From contig JAFEAI010000245.1 in the NCBI GenBank assembly GCA_018266475.1, positions 1 through 45,521 on the forward strand: a DNA stretch of 45,521 nt, read 5' to 3'. The translations under genes were made by a program, and so were the position numbers. This DNA comes from Bacteroidota bacterium (GTDB lineage: Bacteria > Bacteroidota > Bacteroidia > Flavobacteriales_F > PHOS-HE28). Positions 25,206-33,095 of this stretch are shown here, piece by piece. Every line of letters begins with the position of its first letter. Within the stretch, counting starts at the first letter, position 1. The notes beneath the pieces are model-generated. The model was given only the letters and a program-made list of their open reading frames with translations, was not told where the DNA came from and made no database searches.

Positions 25206-25354
25206 CCTTCCGGCACCTGCCACCGGACAATAGCGGGAACACCGTGCCCGCATTGGCGGCGGTGCGTCCACATGCCCCGCTCCGTTCATCCGCCCCAGCG
25301 CACCGGTCATCCCAAAACCGGTACTTTGTTTTGCATACTACTATCCCGTACATA

Positions 25355-25362
25355 TATATTTG
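25355..25362 (+). promoter_or_regulatory. Consensus promoter of the padR-pspC operon
   Basis: TATATTTG, a perfect -7 box, with TTTG at about 25330-25333 as the -33 element 21 bases upstream. This AT-rich island stands out from the GC-rich surroundings. The box lies 50 nt before the PadR ATG, which leaves room for an autoregulatory operator, but no clean palindrome was seen. Confidence 0.6.
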
Positions 25363-25411
25363 CATCGTCAACTACCGGGCATGGCCCGATGAACGTGCGG
25401 AGCACCCAACG

Positions 25412-25747
25412 ATGAAAGTGGAGAACACCAAGGCACAGATGCGCAAGGGCGTGCTGGAGTACTGCATCCTCTCACTGCTTGCCAGTGAAGAGATGTACCC
25501 GTCGGACGTCATCGCCAAGTTGAAGGATGCAAAGCTGATCGTGGTGGAAGGCACGCTTTACCCCCTGCTCACCCGGCTGAAGGATTCCGGCTACTTAGCC
25601 TACCGATGGGAGGAAAGCCGCAGCGGCCCGCCGCGCAAATACTACAAGCTCACTCCGGTGGGCCGCAAGTTCCTGAAGGAGCTGGACGACACTTGGGACG
25701 AACTCGTGCAAGCCGTGAAAAAAGCCACCCGCAACAATCCCGCCTGA
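25412..25747 (+). CDS. PadR family transcriptional regulator
   Basis: A 111-residue winged-helix protein of the short PadR type: QMRKGVLEYCILSLLASEEMYPSDVIAKL, then VVEGTLYPLLTRLKDSGYLAY (the recognition region) and the wing SGPPRKYYKLTPVGRKFL. The longer open frame upstream crosses the promoter and is rejected. The stop overlaps the next ATG (TGATG). A PadR gene followed by a PspC-domain gene is a common Bacteroidota pair, in which PadR probably represses its own operon. Confidence 0.92.
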   Translation: MKVENTKAQMRKGVLEYCILSLLASEEMYPSDVIAKLKDAKLIVVEGTLYPLLTRLKDSGYLAYRWEESRSGPPRKYYKLTPVGRKFLKELDDTWDELVQAVKKATRNNPA

Positions 25748-27555
25748 TGAAGAAGACATTCACCGCCAACCTGGCCGGCACCGTGTTCCACATTGAAGAG
25801 GACGCCTACGACCAGCTGCAGCGCTACCTGGCCAACATCCGCGCCAAGTTCAGCGGCAGTGCCGAGGCCGGGGAGATCATGGCCGACATCGAGGCACGCA
25901 TCGCCGAGCTCTTCACCGAGCGCCTGCAAGGCCGCCAGGCCGTTTCCACGGCCGATGTGGACCATGTGAAGCAGGTGATGGGGCAGCCCGAGGACTATGT
26001 GGACGGGGAGGATGCCGGTGGTGGCAGCTTCCGGGCGGAGGACCGCACCGGCGGCGCGCCGCGCAAGCACAAGCGCCTGTACCGCGACCCGGAAGACAAG
26101 AAGGTGGCCGGCGTGCTTTCCGGACTGGGCCACTACTTCGGCATCGATCCGCTGTGGCTCCGCATCGCCTTCCTGGTGTTCGTGCTCGCAGGCTGGGGCT
26201 TCCCGGCCATCTTCTACATCGCCTTGTGGGTGCTGGTGCCTGAAGCACTAACCGCCGCGGAAAAGCTGGAGATGCACGGCGAACCCGTAACGGTGGACAA
26301 CATCAAGCGCATGTTTGAGGAAGGTGCAGAGCGCGTAAAGGCCGGGGCCGGGAAGGTGGCCGGCGAAGCACGCGACATGGGCCGGAAATACTGGGCGCAG
26401 GGGAGCAATTACCGGCATGAGGCCCGGTACCAGGCTCAATCCGCAGGCCATCAGGCCATCCATGTCTTCGGAAAACTGGTCGGCTTGGCCTTGCTCGTCG
26501 TTGCCGTGAGCCTGCTCCTTGGCCTGTTCGTCGGCATCATCGGCGGATCCGTTGGGCTATGGCAGTCCACTTGGAGCAGTGAAAACATCGGATTCCTCGA
26601 CCTCGGCGGCCACTTGTTCAACACCCGCTACCATGCCCTTTGGTTCGGCGTCGGTATGCTCCTGCTTGTCACCATCCCCATCATTGCCATGTTCCTTGCC
26701 GGCTTCCGCCTCCTGATGGGCACGCCCGCACCCAAATGGATGGGCTGGACCCTCAGCACCTTGTGGGTGCTCGCACTGATCCCCGTGATCTGGACCGGAC
26801 TTGCCCTGGCCAAGGATTTCGGCCGCGAAAACAGCGTGAGGACCGAACTGGCGATCGCCCAACCCGCCCAGGGCACCATCGACCTGGACATGCTGGCACC
26901 GGCGGATTCCAATGCTTCCGGCTGGAGCATCTACTACAAGCATGGCAGACTGGACCTGGACATGGGCGGGATCCATCTGGACCATGGCGACATCAGCGGA
27001 GCCTGGGGCGAGGTGGATATTGAACAAAGCACCGACAGCCTGTTCCATCTGCTGGTGATCCGCACCGCCCGCGCGTCTTCCGCAAAAGCAGCCGCAGCGC
27101 GGGCAGAGCGCGTGAGCTTTGCCTACAAGCAGGAAGGCGATGTGCTGTTCCTTTCACCGGTGGTGAGCTTCCATGCCAACGACAAGATCCGTGCGCAGGA
27201 TGTGAAGTTCATCCTTCAAGTGCCCTATGGCCGGTCGGTATTCCTGCGTGAAGCTTCACGCCCCATGCTGGACGACATTGCCAACACCACCAACACGTAC
27301 GACGGCGACATGGTGAACCACCTGTGGACCATGACACCCCAAGGTTTATCCATGGGCAACGGCATTCCCGCATCCAAGGACAGCACTGGAACGCCGCATG
27401 CTCCGGCCCCGCCGCCCGTTCCGGCCAAAAGGCCCGAACGCCCTGCTGGAAGCGCCGCCAGCAGATCGGAGAAAGAGCCTGTTGGCACTGCGGCCGTGAC
27501 CTCCGCACGCATGCCCAACCTCCTTGGCCTGCTCACGCAAGCACTCCGCCCTTAG
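25747..27555 (+). CDS. PspC domain membrane protein
   Basis: A 602-residue membrane protein. The N-terminal 90 residues are a soluble helical region (FHIEEDAYDQLQRYLANIRAKF). The PspC domain follows at about 113-170 (RLYRDPEDKKVAGVLSGLGH, then YFGIDPLWLRIAFLVF). Two or three further transmembrane helices lie near 240-345. The C-terminal half is a beta-rich domain that should face outside the cytoplasm, ending in a Pro/Ala-rich low-complexity tail. The family is linked to envelope-stress sensing. It is translationally coupled to padR. Confidence 0.88.
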   Translation: MKKTFTANLAGTVFHIEEDAYDQLQRYLANIRAKFSGSAEAGEIMADIEARIAELFTERLQGRQAVSTADVDHVKQVMGQPEDYVDGEDAGGGSFRAEDRTGGAPRKHKRLYRDPEDKKVAGVLSGLGHYFGIDPLWLRIAFLVFVLAGWGFPAIFYIALWVLVPEALTAAEKLEMHGEPVTVDNIKRMFEEGAERVKAGAGKVAGEARDMGRKYWAQGSNYRHEARYQAQSAGHQAIHVFGKLVGLALLVVAVSLLLGLFVGIIGGSVGLWQSTWSSENIGFLDLGGHLFNTRYHALWFGVGMLLLVTIPIIAMFLAGFRLLMGTPAPKWMGWTLSTLWVLALIPVIWTGLALAKDFGRENSVRTELAIAQPAQGTIDLDMLAPADSNASGWSIYYKHGRLDLDMGGIHLDHGDISGAWGEVDIEQSTDSLFHLLVIRTARASSAKAAAARAERVSFAYKQEGDVLFLSPVVSFHANDKIRAQDVKFILQVPYGRSVFLREASRPMLDDIANTTNTYDGDMVNHLWTMTPQGLSMGNGIPASKDSTGTPHAPAPPPVPAKRPERPAGSAASRSEKEPVGTAAVTSARMPNLLGLLTQALRP

Positions 27556-27605
27556 GCGCAACACGGCCATCAACGCAACGAGGGGTTTCGTTCGATCGGC
27601 CTTCG

Positions 27606-27631
27606 GCGGCCCCGGGAATTTCCGGGGCCGC
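27606..27631 (+). terminator. Strong hairpin after the PspC gene
   Basis: A perfect 10-bp stem GCGGCCCCGG / CCGGGGCCGC with a 6-nt loop, 50 bases past the stop. Only a weak T-rich tail (TTGCATTGG) follows, so termination may be incomplete. Confidence 0.55.
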
Positions 27632-27694
27632 TTGCATTGGGGCTTCCGCTTGGCGCATGATGCCGAACTTCGCCGCCCTACACCTGTAACCACA

Positions 27695-28747
27695 ATGAGC
27701 AAAGCCTCCAAGATCAAGGCCTTCGACCCCAACAGCCCCGGCAACGCACAAGCGGGCATCTACGGGCTTCCATTTACCGCGGAGGAAAGTGATGTTGTGC
27801 TGGTGCCCGTGCCCTGGGAAGTGACCACCAGCTACGGCGGCGGCACGGCCAAAGGCCCGGAAGCCATCCTGGACGCCTCGTTCCAAGTAGACCTCTTCCA
27901 CCCCGAATTCGCCGACCTGTGGAAACGCGGCATCGCCATGGACGAGATCCCGGAAGCCCTGCTGGAGCATAGCACCGCCCTGAAAAAGGAATCCGCGCAC
28001 GTGATCGACCTGCTGGTGAACGGCGGCGGCGCGGCCAAGGAAAAGCGCGCCGCCAAGGCCCTGCACCTGGTGAACGGTGAAAGCAAGGTGATGGAACAAT
28101 GGGTGGAGCAGCGCACAGGCTACTGGCTGGACCAGGGCAAGCTGGTGGGCCTGGTGGGCGGCGACCACAGCACGCCCCTGGGCTTCTACCGCGCGTTGGC
28201 CGCGCGCCACGGCCGCTTCGGCATCCTGCACTTGGACGCCCACCTGGACCTGCGCAAGGCCTATGAGGGTTTCACGCACAGCCATGCCAGCATCATGCAC
28301 AATGCCTTGGCCATCCCCGAAGTGGCCTCCATCGTATCGGCAGGCATCCGCGATTTCTGCGAAGAGGAGGCCCGCGTGTTCGCCAAGGAGGAACTGCGCG
28401 TGCGCATCCACCGCAGCGCCGAGCTCCGCCGCGAGCAATTCGAAGGCGCCACCTGGCAAAAACAGTGCGACCGCATCATTGCCCAACTCCCGGAGAAGGT
28501 CCACATCAGCTTCGACATTGATGCGCTGGACCCCTCGCTGTGCCCCAACACAGGCACGCCCGTGCCGGGCGGATTCGCCTTTGAGGAGGCCACCTACCTG
28601 CTCTCCAAGCTGGCGGCCAGCGGCAAAAAGATCATCGGCTTCGACCTGGTGGAAGTAACGCCCGGCCCGCAAGGCGATTGGGACGCCAACGTGGGCGCCC
28701 GCCTGCTGTGGCACCTGTGCGGCGTGCTGGCCAAGGCCAATCCATGA
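27695..28747 (+). CDS. Arginase/agmatinase family ureohydrolase
   Basis: A 350-residue binuclear-manganese hydrolase of the arginase superfamily. The metal-binding motifs are complete: GGDHSTPLGFYRAL, LDAHLDLRKAYEG and SFDIDALDPSLCP, plus the Glu of DLVEVTPG. The product could be an agmatinase, arginase or formimidoylglutamase; an insertion around residues 60-145 sets it apart from classic SpeB, and the neighbours do not settle the substrate. The frame is open upstream, but MSKASKIKAFDPNSPG lies after a weak box (TACACCTG at 27679-27686). The stop overlaps the next ATG. Confidence 0.9.
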   Translation: MSKASKIKAFDPNSPGNAQAGIYGLPFTAEESDVVLVPVPWEVTTSYGGGTAKGPEAILDASFQVDLFHPEFADLWKRGIAMDEIPEALLEHSTALKKESAHVIDLLVNGGGAAKEKRAAKALHLVNGESKVMEQWVEQRTGYWLDQGKLVGLVGGDHSTPLGFYRALAARHGRFGILHLDAHLDLRKAYEGFTHSHASIMHNALAIPEVASIVSAGIRDFCEEEARVFAKEELRVRIHRSAELRREQFEGATWQKQCDRIIAQLPEKVHISFDIDALDPSLCPNTGTPVPGGFAFEEATYLLSKLAASGKKIIGFDLVEVTPGPQGDWDANVGARLLWHLCGVLAKANP

Positions 28748-29202
28748 AGCCGCATGCCGGCCGCACCGCGCAGGCCGCGCAGCGCATGCAGCACGAGGCA
28801 TTCCCGCCAGGCCATCTCCTGCTCTTCGACGGTGTGTGCAACCTCTGCAACGGGCTGGTCCGCTTCATCCTCCGGCATGACCGCAAGGCCATGTTCCGCT
28901 TCGCACCGCTGCAATCACCTTATGCGGCACGCATCCTGGCCGGTTATGCGAACCTTCCGAACAGCCCGGACACCCTGGTCTACCTCCGCCATGGGCAGCC
29001 GCTGGAGCGCTCCACGGCGGCCTTGTACATTGCACGTGACCTGGGCTGGCCCTGGCGGGCCGCCTTCATCCTGATCCCGCTGCCCCGCATGCTGCGTGAT
29101 GCGATATACAACCTGGTGGCCCGCAACCGCTACCGCTGGGCTGGCCGCCGGCAACGCTGCATGGTGCCCGGCCCGGAGATCCGCGACCGGTTCGTTGCCT
29201 GA
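28744..29202 (+). CDS. DCC family thiol-disulfide oxidoreductase-like protein
   Basis: A 152-residue protein of the DCC (DUF393) family, named for its Asp-Cys-Cys motif. The motif is seen in LLFDGVCNLCNGLVRFILRHD (about residues 27-47) and the C-terminal RNRYRWAGRRQRCMVP is also typical. The family has a thioredoxin-like fold, but its redox activity is predicted rather than proven. It starts inside the stop of the ureohydrolase gene (ATGA overlap) and ends convergently with the universal stress protein gene, 9 bases away. Confidence 0.88.
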   Translation: MKPHAGRTAQAAQRMQHEAFPPGHLLLFDGVCNLCNGLVRFILRHDRKAMFRFAPLQSPYAARILAGYANLPNSPDTLVYLRHGQPLERSTAALYIARDLGWPWRAAFILIPLPRMLRDAIYNLVARNRYRWAGRRQRCMVPGPEIRDRFVA

Positions 29203-29211
29203 GCGCGGGGC

Positions 29212-30024
29212 TTATGCCTTGTCGCGCAGCACCAGTAGCGGAACATCCACGTTCAGCACCAGCTGCTTGGCGGTGCTGGCATGGAAGATCCCTTCAAGGA
29301 AGCCGGTGTGCCGGTGGAGCACCGCGATCATTCCGGCACCTTCCCGTTCAGCCAGCAGGTCGATCACCCCGGCCACATCCTTTCCCTCCTCGGCAACAAA
29401 GCGGTAAGGCACGCCCTCGAGCAGCCCGTCATAACCTGCCACCAGGCCGGGGCTCGGCATTTCATCCGGGTTGCGCACCACATGCGCCAACACCACTTCA
29501 CACCCGGTGCGCTTAGCTATGTGCAGCAACATGGCCATGGCCGGCGCCTCGATGCCCTTCTGATCGACCGCCATCACGATGCGCCGCAGGCCGGCGGTGG
29601 CCGCCCTTGCGGGAACCACCAGCACCGGCGTGCCCCCGTGCTTCACCACCGCCGCGGCATTGCTGCCCAGGATGCCTGCGCCCGAATGCCCCAGCGTGCC
29701 CATCACCACCAGGTCCGCCCTGCGTTCGGCAGCCATTTCGGCGAGCACCCCCGGCAGTGGGCCGTACACCACCTCGGTGCGCAAGGAGGCACCGGCGAAC
29801 TCTCCCGTGGCACGTACGCGCCGCTCCCAATCCTTCATGCCTTCGGCGGCGGCCGTGTACAGCTCCTTGGCCATGCCGGCCCATGCGCTCACCGAGGGAT
29901 CGGCATCCATGTACGCATGCACCAGCGTATAGGCCACGTCCTGCACACCAAGCAATTGCGCGGCGTAGCGGAAGGCATGAAGGGAATTGTCGCTGAAATC
30001 AGTAGGCAGGAGCACGTTCACCAT
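29212..30024 (-). CDS. Tandem universal stress protein (UspA family)
   Basis: A 270-residue protein with two Usp domains. Domain 1 begins VNVLLPTDFSDNSLHAFRYA and contains the ATP-binding-type loop DLVVMGTLGHSGAGILGSNAAAVV. Domain 2 begins RRIVMAVDQKGIEAPAM and is more degenerate, with no full G-x2-G-x9-G(S/T) loop. Fused pairs of this kind are common in Bacteroidota and are often induced by oxygen limitation or starvation. The start MVNVLLPTDF lies 19 nt after a perfect -7 box. The gene diverges from the dioxygenase-kinase-regulator operon. Confidence 0.9.
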   Translation of the reverse strand: MVNVLLPTDFSDNSLHAFRYAAQLLGVQDVAYTLVHAYMDADPSVSAWAGMAKELYTAAAEGMKDWERRVRATGEFAGASLRTEVVYGPLPGVLAEMAAERRADLVVMGTLGHSGAGILGSNAAAVVKHGGTPVLVVPARAATAGLRRIVMAVDQKGIEAPAMAMLLHIAKRTGCEVVLAHVVRNPDEMPSPGLVAGYDGLLEGVPYRFVAEEGKDVAGVIDLLAEREGAGMIAVLHRHTGFLEGIFHASTAKQLVLNVDVPLLVLRDKA

Positions 30025-30042
30025 GGGCAATTGGATCTTCCA

Positions 30043-30050
30043 CAAACATA
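30043..30050 (-). promoter_or_regulatory. Consensus -7 box for the universal stress protein
   Basis: TATGTTTG on the minus strand, a perfect TAnnTTTG, 19 nt before the ATG at 30024. Confidence 0.6.
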
Positions 30051-30115
30051 ACGGGCGGCATCTTTGCTCATGCACCGCCCTGATGAAGATCATTCGCGGG
30101 GGTCCGCGATCCCGC

Positions 30116-30123
30116 TAACCTTG
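30116..30123 (+). promoter_or_regulatory. Bacteroidota -7 box of the dioxygenase-kinase-regulator operon
   Basis: TAACCTTG ends 2 nt before the ATG at 30125 and exactly 5 nt before the next ATG at 30128. The 5-nt rule seen at other genes suggests that the second ATG begins a leaderless mRNA. Confidence 0.5.
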
Positions 30124-30124
30124 C

Positions 30125-30673
30125 ATGATGCCATTGATCGCCGATGAGCGTTCCGGCGCTGCGCCCATTGCCACCTTGGAGGAGCTGGCGCGCATCCTGG
30201 ACGGTGTGCTGCTGCCGGAGGCCTACGGCACCGCCATGCAGCGCGTGGCGATCAGCCCTGCCGTGCTGGAGCCGCTCTGCCTTTGGAACCCGCGGCAATA
30301 TTCCCGCCAATGCCTGCATCGCACGCACAGCCATGAACTGCTGCTGATCTGCTACGAGCCGGGCCAGCGCACCAGCATCCATGACTACGACAGCCAATCG
30401 GCCTGGATCAAGCCGGTGCTGGGCCAGGTGGTGGAGGAGCGGTTCGGCCTGGCACCTGATGGCAGCCTGGTCCGGCAAGGCATGCAGGTACTCTCCACCG
30501 GCAAACTGGAACACCTCGGCGGGGAGGGCACCATCCACCGCCATTCCAACCCGGGGCCGGGCCGCGCCATCACGCTGAACCTGTACGCGCGCCCGATCCG
30601 GCGGTGGCGCGTGTACGACGAGCGCACCGGAAGTTCATCGCTCTCGGGCACGCCGGACGCGGCCAGCGAATAA
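30125..30673 (+). CDS. Cysteine dioxygenase-like cupin
   Basis: A 182-residue cupin (181 if the second ATG is used) matching type I cysteine dioxygenase in length and layout. CDO converts cysteine to cysteine sulfinate with a three-histidine iron site. Here the first cupin motif reads YEPGQRTSIHDYDSQSAW: His86 is kept, but the second ligand (His88 in mammalian CDO) is Tyr, and the Cys93 position is Ala. His138/His140 (GTIHRHSNPGPG) and Tyr154 (NLYARP) are present. It may be a divergent thiol dioxygenase with a changed metal site. The kinase gene follows after 15 bases. Confidence 0.8.
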   Translation: MMPLIADERSGAAPIATLEELARILDGVLLPEAYGTAMQRVAISPAVLEPLCLWNPRQYSRQCLHRTHSHELLLICYEPGQRTSIHDYDSQSAWIKPVLGQVVEERFGLAPDGSLVRQGMQVLSTGKLEHLGGEGTIHRHSNPGPGRAITLNLYARPIRRWRVYDERTGSSSLSGTPDAASE

Positions 30674-30688
30674 CTTCACCGCCTGCTT

Positions 30689-31897
30689 ATGGCACACGGG
30701 GAATCCAATGTGGACCCGGTCCAGCTGGACCGGGTGCGCGAACTGCTGTTCAGCACGGCCGCCGAGGGCCTGGTGCTGGTGGACCGCACCGGCGCCATCC
30801 GCATGCACAACCCGCGCCTGCTGGAGCTCTTCGGCTACCGGGAGGGTGAACTCCTGGGCCGTTCCATCGAAGAGCTGCTGCCCCACCACATCCGGCAGGC
30901 CCATGCGGCATACCGCGAGGGCTACAACGCCATGCCCGCCAAACGCCACATGGGCCACGGCCGCGAACTCTTCGGGCTGCGCAAGGACGGCACCGTATTC
31001 CCCGTGGAAGTGGGCCTGAACCACTTCACCGTGGACCATGAGCTGTACGTGATGGGCCTGGTAACGGACATCACCGAGCGCAAAAAGGCCGAAGAAGCCC
31101 TGCAGCGCAACAACGCGGAACTGGAGAAGCGCGTGGAGGAGCGCACCGCCGAACTGGCCTTAGGCGCCAAGGCCGTGGAGGTGGCCTTCCAGCGGGAGAA
31201 AGAGCTCAATGCGCTCAAGTCGCGGTTCGTCTCCATGGCCTCCCACGAGTTCCGTACGCCGCTGAGCACCATCATGGGCTCGGCGGACCTCATAGCCCGC
31301 CATGCCGAAACCGGGGACCGCGAGCGGATCCTCAAGCACGTGCAACGGATCCGCACCAAGGTGCGCGACCTCACCTCCATCCTCAATGACTTCCTCTCCT
31401 TCGAGCGGATCAGCGAGGGCGAGCCCGCCACGCAGGCCGAACCGATCGACATTGTACACTTCTGCATAGGCTTGGCCGAGGAGCTGCGGGGCACGGCCAA
31501 GCCCGGCCAAGCATTGGAATACGACCATGGCGGCGAGGAGCGCGCCATCACCGTGGACCGCACGATGCTGCTGAACGCCATCACCAACCTGGTGACCAAT
31601 GCCTTCAAGTATTCGCCCGAGGGCAGCCCGGTGACCCTGCACACGTCCATCACCAACAGCGTGCTCGACATCACCGTGGCGGACCGCGGCATGGGCATCC
31701 CCACCGAAGACCAGCCACACCTGTTCACCCCCTTCTTCCGCGCCCAGAACGTGCTCACCATCCAAGGTACCGGGCTGGGCCTCCATTTGGTAAAACGCTA
31801 TGTGGACCTGATGGGCGGGCAGATCGATTTCACCAGCATGCCGGGGCAAGGCAGCACGTTCCACATGCGCATTCCTGAAAACAGCCAAAGACCATGA
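30689..31897 (+). CDS. PAS-domain sensor histidine kinase
   Basis: A 402-residue soluble kinase with no transmembrane helix. The PAS domain covers about residues 12-130 (EGLVLVDRTGAIRMHNPRLL, FPVEVGLNHFTVD, VTDITERKKAEE). A coiled coil (132-175) leads to the HisKA domain with His186 in SMASHEFRTPLS. The ATPase domain has N-box LVTNAFKYSPEG, G1 DRGMGIP and G2 GTGLGLHLVKRY. A cytosolic PAS kinase suggests an internal signal such as oxygen, redox or a small molecule; no heme- or flavin-binding signature was identified. It overlaps the next gene by 4 nt (ATGA), and the two form a cognate pair. Confidence 0.94.
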   Translation: MAHGESNVDPVQLDRVRELLFSTAAEGLVLVDRTGAIRMHNPRLLELFGYREGELLGRSIEELLPHHIRQAHAAYREGYNAMPAKRHMGHGRELFGLRKDGTVFPVEVGLNHFTVDHELYVMGLVTDITERKKAEEALQRNNAELEKRVEERTAELALGAKAVEVAFQREKELNALKSRFVSMASHEFRTPLSTIMGSADLIARHAETGDRERILKHVQRIRTKVRDLTSILNDFLSFERISEGEPATQAEPIDIVHFCIGLAEELRGTAKPGQALEYDHGGEERAITVDRTMLLNAITNLVTNAFKYSPEGSPVTLHTSITNSVLDITVADRGMGIPTEDQPHLFTPFFRAQNVLTIQGTGLGLHLVKRYVDLMGGQIDFTSMPGQGSTFHMRIPENSQRP

Positions 31898-32955
31898 AGA
31901 CCATCCTGCTGATAGAAGATGATGCCGACGTGCGCGACAACACCGGCGAGATCCTGGAACTGGCCCACTACCGCGTGCTGAAGGCCGATAACGGCAAGAA
32001 AGGCGTGGACCTTGCGCGCAAGGAGCTGCCCGACCTGGTGCTCTGCGACATCATGATGCCCGAGCTGGACGGCTACGGCGTGCTGCACATGCTAAGCCGG
32101 ACGCCGGAAACGGCCGAGATCCCCTTCATCTTCCTTACCGCCAAGGCCGAGCGCAGCGATGTGCGGCGCGGCATGGACCTGGGGGCGGACGACTACCTCA
32201 CCAAGCCCTTCGAGGAAAGCGAGCTGCTGAACGCCATTGAAGGCAGGCTGCGCCGCAGCGAATTGTTCCGCAAGGGCTTCGACCGCTCGCTGAACGGCCT
32301 CAACGATTTCATGGAGCACGCGCGCGGCGCGGCCGCCCTGAGCGACCTGAGCAAGGACCGCAAAACCAAGGGCTATGAACGAAAGGGCATCCTCTTCCAC
32401 GAGGGCGACGAGATGCGCCATGTCCCCTTCCTGGTCTCGGGAAAGGTGCGCACCTTCAAGGTGAACAACGACGGCAAGGAGTTCGTCACCGGATTGCACG
32501 TGCCGGGCGATTTCATCGGATACCTCGGCATGCTCGAAGGCGGCCATGCCACCGAAACGGCAGAGGCCATGGAAGAGAGCGAGGTGGCCCTGGTGCCCCG
32601 CGAGGACCTGCTGCGGCTGCTGTACCGCGACCGCGATGTGTCGATGCGCTTCATCCACATGCTGAGCCACGACGTGGACGAAAAGCAGGAGCGCCTGCTG
32701 CAGCTTGCATACGCCAGTGTGCGGCAGCGCGTGGCGTTGGCGCTGATCCAGCTGCACGCGCGCTTCAGCGCCGTGCAATCGGATGACCTCGGGGTGCGCA
32801 TCAGCCGCGATGAACTGGCCGCCATCGTGGGCACCGCGACCGAATCGCTGATCCGCTGCCTCACCGACCTGAAGGACGAGGGCCTGATCGCCACGCAAGG
32901 CCGCGACATCCGCATCACGGACCACCGCCGCCTTGCAAAGCTGGCAAACCAGTGA
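31894..32955 (+). CDS. Receiver-CRP/FNR fusion response regulator
   Basis: A 353-residue protein with two parts. Residues 1-120 are a receiver (IEDDADV pocket, phospho-acceptor Asp52 in LCDIMMPELDG, Thr82, Lys104 in YLTKPF). Residues about 150-265 are a cyclic-nucleotide-binding-type beta-roll (GILFHEGDEM, FVTGLHVPGDFIGYLGML) and about 285-345 a CRP-type winged helix (RISRDELAAIVGTATESLIR). The recognition helix keeps the Glu and Arg of the E-x-x-x-R pattern, but Ile replaces the Ser found in FNR. There is no N-terminal iron-sulfur cysteine cluster. Output is thus set by phosphorylation from the adjacent kinase, perhaps with a ligand. Targets are unknown. Confidence 0.93.
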   Translation: MKTILLIEDDADVRDNTGEILELAHYRVLKADNGKKGVDLARKELPDLVLCDIMMPELDGYGVLHMLSRTPETAEIPFIFLTAKAERSDVRRGMDLGADDYLTKPFEESELLNAIEGRLRRSELFRKGFDRSLNGLNDFMEHARGAAALSDLSKDRKTKGYERKGILFHEGDEMRHVPFLVSGKVRTFKVNNDGKEFVTGLHVPGDFIGYLGMLEGGHATETAEAMEESEVALVPREDLLRLLYRDRDVSMRFIHMLSHDVDEKQERLLQLAYASVRQRVALALIQLHARFSAVQSDDLGVRISRDELAAIVGTATESLIRCLTDLKDEGLIATQGRDIRITDHRRLAKLANQ

Positions 32956-33011
32956 TACCAATGTGACCTTCAGGCCAGTCCAAAGGACGACCTGAAGGTC
33001 TATCGTGGTAT
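32955..33011. other. Long inverted repeat between convergent genes
   Basis: Outer arms ATACCA / TGGTAT and inner arms GACCTTCAGG / CCTGAAGGTC (perfect 10 bp) enclose a third small stem GTCC-AAA-GGAC. It begins in the stop codon of the receiver-CRP gene and lies between that gene and the queD stop. No T-run follows on either strand. It could block read-through between the convergent genes, be a processed RNA hairpin, or be a protein-binding palindrome. Confidence 0.7.
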
Positions 33012-33078
33012 ATGCCGTGCGTACAAACAAATGGCCGGAGCGGTGCGAAGCCGGATCGGACCCTATTGTTTGTCACAA

Positions 33079-33091
33079 CGGTATGATACCG
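33079..33091. promoter_or_regulatory. 13-bp perfect palindrome CGGTATGATACCG
   Basis: It lies 4 bases beyond the queD stop. Its ATACC half-sites also occur at the outer ends of the inverted repeat at 32955-33011. Between them is a third pair, ACAAACAA near 33024 and TTGTTTGT near 33067. Meaning unknown. Confidence 0.4.
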
Positions 33092-33095
33092 CAGG

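Noticed and set aside
23473-25371. A 632-residue minus-strand frame
   Set aside because: Antisense to the T9SS esterase-like gene and runs through its terminator.
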